Translations under genes and position numbers: made by a program
Shown here: positions 60,258 through 64,000 of the stretch, one piece after another
Position numbering within the stretch: the stretch's first letter is position 1
Layout: each line of letters opens with the position of its first letter
From: Trileptium ribeirensis
Taxonomy: Eukaryota; Nematoda; Enoplea; Enoplida; Thoracostomopsidae
Direction of reading: 5' to 3'
NCBI GenBank assembly: GCA_030248225.1
Contig: JASANE010012140.1
Coordinates: 56,526 to 120,525 of the forward strand
Length of the DNA stretch: 64,000 nt
The notes under the pieces: generated by a model
What the model saw: the letters and a program-made list of their open reading frames with translations, nothing else
What the model was told of the DNA's origin: nothing
Database searches by the model: none

Positions 60258-60556
60258 CTGAAAATTCACTTAACACTTTACCTAGCAGGCAAGAATTAGA
60301 CTGTTGTATAAATCGTAATTTTGAAATGTCGATATTAGCCTCTAGACGTCAAAATATGTATGAGACAGTTGGAAGTGATACATCGTCTCATATTTATGAG
60401 GCACCAATTTTTACAACAAATCACGAATGGTCAGCCTTTTCATCTTCAGACGCTGTTTATCGGGAAACAACTGAGCCACTTGAATTTAGGTCAGTTGGTA
60501 AAAGCTTAGATTTTAAGCATTTGCTTGCTAGAAAACTTGTATCCCGCTTAGATTAG
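58151..60556 (+). CDS. type I membrane protein with Ser/Thr-rich stalk and tyrosine-motif tail (partial)
   Basis: Exons: 58151-58316 (cysteine-rich, DGYCCLSKLCC, CFQCG), 58753-59484, 60286-60556. Phases match at both junctions: AG plus G gives Arg, GT plus C gives Val. Donors are GTGCTA (weak) and GTGAGA; acceptors are TTTCAG and CCTAG. Exon 2 encodes a globular piece, then a mucin-like Thr/Ser stretch (about 59225-59390) and a membrane helix IVLVSSTSVAFMLGAVV. Exon 3 begins with a basic, Cys-containing juxtamembrane stretch (RQELDCCINRNF) and a tail with YETV, YEAP and YRET, resembling phosphotyrosine/SH2 docking motifs. The N-terminus and signal peptide were not found. Function as a receptor is inference. 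Confidence 0.5.
58320..58735. other. intron of the plus-strand receptor-like gene
   Basis: AT-rich. A 63-codon plus-strand open frame (58534-58725) has no recognisable feature. It may contain the missing small kinase exon on the minus strand, which I could not identify. Confidence 0.35.
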
Positions 60557-60880
60557 CTCTATTAGATTTAGTTTTAATAATTAGCTTAGCTCATATTGCA
60601 TCTAACAAGCAAAAACCGATGACTTAGTAATGTATTATTTCATTTTAGTTCTTCGCCCCTCAGTGGGTTTTCGAGTAGAAGTGTTCGACGTCCTCCTGAT
60701 TTCGAAAACAGTGATCTTTATGAACGGTTAGACATGTTAAAGATTTATTCTCTAACAAAAATTGATGTGGTACCTTATGAAATAATTTTTATACTTGAGT
60801 TGATGCAACTAATAATTATATGCCTACTGCAGCATTGCTCGCGGTGATTACTTATTTTTCAATTTGAGGAAGCATGATTG
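60557..60880. other. intergenic, no gene seen
   Basis: Downstream of the receptor-like gene; only short frames. Confidence 0.35.
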
Positions 60881-60884
60881 AGAA

Positions 60885-61530
60885 AAAATGAAAATTTGCA
60901 GTCACATAAAACTGTTATGGTCAAAAATTCAACTTGATCGGCTGATTTTAGCTTAAAAATTCCTGTGAATATAGCTTTCTTTCACCGAATTACCTATATG
61001 TGTGATAGAATTTAACAATTTTGAGCAATATTGAAGGAGTTATGAGCAAAATTGGAAAATCCTAAATCTCAGACCATACAAATATTCGCCTACTTTGCAC
61101 GAAATTTTGAATTTTAAAAAAGTGAGAACTTGTCAGTGATAGTTGTTGCAGTCAAAAATTCAACTTTTTATAGGCACATTTTAACTAAAATTTCCTGCGG
61201 ATATAGCTTTCTCATGTTGGATTACCTATATGTTATAGAATTTTTCAATTTTGAGTAACACTGAGTGAGTTATGAGCAAAATTGGAAAATCCTAAATCTC
61301 AGACCATACAAATATTCACCTACTTTGCACGAAAATTTAAATTCCAAAAAGTGAGAACCTGTCAGTGATAGTTGTTGCAGTCAAAAATTCAACTTTTTAT
61401 CGGCACATTTTAGCTCAAAAATTCCTGCGGATCTAGCTTTCTCATGTTGGATTACCTATATGTCTAATGGAATTTTCCAATTTTGAGTTATACTGAGGGA
61501 GCTATGAGCAAAATTGTAAAATCAAAAGTA
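60885..61530. repeat. tandem repeat of about 231 bp, nearly three units
   Basis: The landmark tcctgyggatmtagcttt recurs at 60961, 61193 and 61423. Units share gttatgagcaaaattg, aaatcctaaatctcagacca and gtcagtgatagttgttgcag. Confidence 0.85.
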
Positions 61531-62220
61531 TTTGTATTTATGAAATGATTTTAAATTTGCCGTCTTTTGTACTAGATTGAGAGTTACCGACATAACCTAG
61601 CATCCTACCCTATTTTACGCCTACAACTGAAGCTGTTGAAATTTGCAGACCATAAAACCCATTATGTTCTTATCCTGATCGGAACTTTTACCTCGGCCCC
61701 CAGCGGATAGCGCCATCTGGCCGCCCCGTGACTCTGGCTGTAACTTCGGTAAATATTCGTTATAGGGCAACATACTGAATTTATGATCAATAAATTTAAA
61801 CATTTTAGTGCGGACATTTAATCGCAGCATGGCTTCACAATCTAGGCGTCAATCGAGCTAAATGTACTCCTAGCTTGCTTGTGTTATCCTAATGCAATAA
61901 TATAACATGTATAGTCATCTTCTGTTACGAATTAGCTATGTGATTATATATTATTGTTGACACAGGATTTCGCTAACTGTGATTCGGACGCTAGAGTCTC
62001 ACGAATTATTGTTGTGACTTCATGTAGCAAAGCATTAAAAATTACGTTTGGTAATCACCTTCTCTGCAAGAATAATAACATAGAAAATATTTCTGGAATC
62101 AATGTCTACATGGACCTAGGATATTCACCTAAATTAACTAGGATATGTATTCAATAGTGACTGTTGAAGAAGTTGTGTAGCACGTCGATTTACAAGTATA
62201 AAAATTAATATGACTCAGCA
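61531..62220. other. intergenic, no gene seen
   Basis: A minus-strand frame of 69 codons (61830-61621) and a plus-strand frame of 67 codons (61954-62157) lack motifs and splice support. Confidence 0.35.
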
Positions 62221-62322
62221 ATTGTTTAACAGAACAGGTTGTGTTCACGGAGTTGTGCCTTAACTTACTTATTGAACTTATATTTTATGTCATTTTGCTA
62301 TCGATTTGTTTTAGTAATTGGG

Positions 62323-62432
62323 ACCTACAGCTACGAAGTTTGTATTTTAGCAATTTAGAAATCAGAAGGTTTCAGATATAAAAACTTTCTAATTTCTAAA
62401 TTGTGAATAATGTAAATTTCGTAGCTGTAGGT
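62323..62432. repeat. 110-bp imperfect hairpin (foldback or small MITE)
   Basis: The left arm acctacagctacgaa... and right arm ...ttcgtagctgtaggt are inverse over about 50 bases each, with a short loop near cagatata. Arms differ at several positions. Near-identical 40-bp direct repeats (acagaacaggttgtgttcac) occur at about 62230 and 62593 on either side. Confidence 0.8.
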
Positions 62433-62632
62433 GGGAAAGGGGGGCTTTGAGTTTCAAAGCCGTATCAATATCAACGGAGAGGAACATGACAATTTAGAAT
62501 GATGTTAGAATATTCAATCTTTGAAGTAAAAACATTTGGATATATTCCTAAGGTTTACCAGTATAGAAATTGATATTACTCTGAAACTCTGTAACAGAAC
62601 AGGTTGTGTTCACGAAGTTATGCCTTAATGTA

Positions 62633-62653
62633 ACAGGGTCGTTCCGACCCTGT
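62633..62653. repeat. short perfect hairpin
   Basis: ACAGGGTCG, loop TTC, CGACCCTGT. It lies where the sequence changes from a diverged tandem duplication to GC-richer DNA, so it may mark an element end. Confidence 0.5.
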
Positions 62654-62740
62654 CACGAGCATTGCCGGATTTCCACGCTCAAAATTGCATCGGGACGCGC
62701 TGACACATGATCATCGGCATAACAGACCGTTACTGACGTT

Positions 62741-63290
62741 AATAAACCGTTTTGTATAAAATGTATAAACCGTTTTGTATAAAATACATAAACCGTTTTG
62801 TATAAAATGTATAAACCGTTTTGTATAAAATACATAAACCGTTTTGTATAAAATGTATAAACCGTTTTGTATAAAATACATAAACCGTTTTGTATAAAAT
62901 GTATAAACCGTTTTGTATAAAATACATAAACCGTTTTGTATAAAATGTATAAACCGTTTTGTATAAAATACATAAACCGTTTTGTATAAAATGTATAAAC
63001 CGTTTTGTATAAAATACATAAACCGTTTTGTATAAAATGTATAAACCGTTTTGTATAAAATACATAAACCGTTTTGTATAAAATGTATAAACCGTTTTGT
63101 ATAAAATACATAAACCGTTTTGTATAAAATGTATAAACCGTTTTGTATAAAATACATAAACCGTTTTGTATAAAATGCTTAAACCGTTTTGAATAAAATG
63201 CATTAAACCGTTTTGTATAAAATGCATACATTGTTCTGTATAAAATATCTAAACTGTTTGTATAAAATGCATGAACCGCTTTGTATAACC
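62741..63290 (-). repeat. 23-bp minisatellite with 46-bp alternation
   Basis: About 24 units of taaaccgttttgtataaaa plus tg-t or tac-a variants. The two variants alternate strictly from 62741 to about 63160, making a 46-bp higher-order unit; the right end is diverged. All three minus-strand frames are open through the array because the unit has no stop word in that strand. These open frames are not taken as genes. Confidence 0.92.
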
Positions 63291-63299
63291 ATATTGCTT

Positions 63300-64000
63300 G
63301 CATCGATGAACCGATTTGCGTAAAATGTAGTTTATGTTGAATAACCGTTCTGTATTTTGTTGTAACTTACCATTTCACCAGGGACGAGTGTCTTAACCCG
63401 ACTAAATGAGGCGAAGTCGAGCCGCCTCGACCGACTTGTAAGACCGATAATAAAGCCCACGCCGACGGAGACTGATCTTGTATAGGGAAATTAGCCGAAA
63501 ATACGACTAGCAGATGCTATATATTATGGGGTTGACGGTTACGACCGTCCGGGAATAGGAGGCCCCTGGCTGCACGTTCGAGAAAACACTTTGGTTAAGA
63601 ATGAAACCAAAAATATTAAGTTTAGTCGGTTTTAGCAATACGCTAGACAATGGTTATGGAAAACAACAAGTCAAAATAGGCTGAAATCACACGTTTGGTA
63701 GTTTTCGTAAGCATGTGGGACGACGGATGCCGGGTCAATTCGAAGGCCCGCCACCGTCTACGGTACCAGGACCCAGAACATATCCATAACAGACGGGTAG
63801 AACGCGTTGGGGAAGTGCGGACGGACACCCAGCACCGCTCCGGACAACGCCAGAACTTCGCCTGTGATACGTAGAGACAATCGCTACTTACGCTAGGTAG
63901 GATTGTCATCGTGGAACCCGGATTGTCACTTTCCATGCAGTTAGGACATATCATATATAAAATATGTACATGTATCTATTTATGTGTGTGCCCTGTGGAC
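63300..64000. other. GC-richer terminal segment, unrecognised
   Basis: 63360-63900 is richer in GC than its surroundings. A 103-codon minus-strand frame (63954-63643) with Trp/Arg-rich content has no family I recognise. It may be the end of a mobile element that continues past the window. Confidence 0.35.

Noticed and set aside
62741..63290. CRISPR array
   Set aside because: Units are contiguous 23-mers without unique spacers, and the window is eukaryotic.
62653..63303. 216-codon repeat protein gene
   Set aside because: All three minus frames are open purely because the 23-bp unit lacks stop words; there is no supporting start context or splice signal.

Overview
The window looks like nuclear DNA of an AT-rich invertebrate animal. 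The evidence is GT-AG spliced genes (one is an ortholog of the metazoan mitochondrial carrier SLC25A43) mixed with mobile elements typical of animal genomes: BEL/Pao, L2/CR1-like LINE, hAT, tRNA-derived SINE, MITEs and a Polinton/Maverick. I cannot name the species. The supported genes use the standard genetic code.

Layout. 1-6 kb: intergenic sequence with a non-autonomous hAT copy (1517-2680) and a 142-bp satellite with a three-unit higher-order pattern. 6.2-11.2 kb: a four-exon minus-strand gene with a Tudor-like domain, with a MITE in one intron and a SINE just upstream. 12-19 kb: mostly gene-free, holding a 124-bp tandem duplication, a transposase remnant, a striking strand-asymmetric tract and degenerate repeats. 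19.7-35.3 kb: five exons of an SLC25A43-like carrier on the minus strand. Its fourth intron carries a complete BEL/Pao element (21601-28811, 5-bp target duplication, LTRs about 1.3% apart), and its introns also hold two MITE copies and a TAATTAG-rich repeat. 35.3-41 kb: intergenic, with a third MITE copy and a second, inverted hAT copy. 41.2-46.3 kb: an L2/CR1-like LINE on the minus strand (ORF1, then ORF2 with two frameshifts); its 3' end is embedded in three tandem 371-bp units. 47.6-56.2 kb: a decayed Polinton/Maverick, with a penton-like gene and a broken protein-primed polymerase on minus, and an integrase, packaging ATPase and small proteins on plus. No major capsid or protease gene was seen.

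56.2-60.6 kb is the most unusual part. On the minus strand is a protein-kinase-like domain that continues in one open frame into a membrane segment and a cysteine-rich region; a further cysteine-rich exon was found by following splice phases. On the plus strand, exons of a predicted membrane protein (cysteine-rich piece, Ser/Thr-rich stalk, one membrane helix, basic juxtamembrane segment, tail with several tyrosine motifs) alternate with the kinase exons. Both models are internally phase-consistent over most junctions but incomplete, and the kinase has one in-frame stop. From 60.6 kb to the end there are tandem repeats, a 110-bp hairpin and a 23-bp minisatellite, with no convincing gene.

Functionally, most of the sequence is mobile or repetitive. 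The host genes I can support are the Tudor-domain gene, the carrier, and the interleaved kinase and receptor-like pair.
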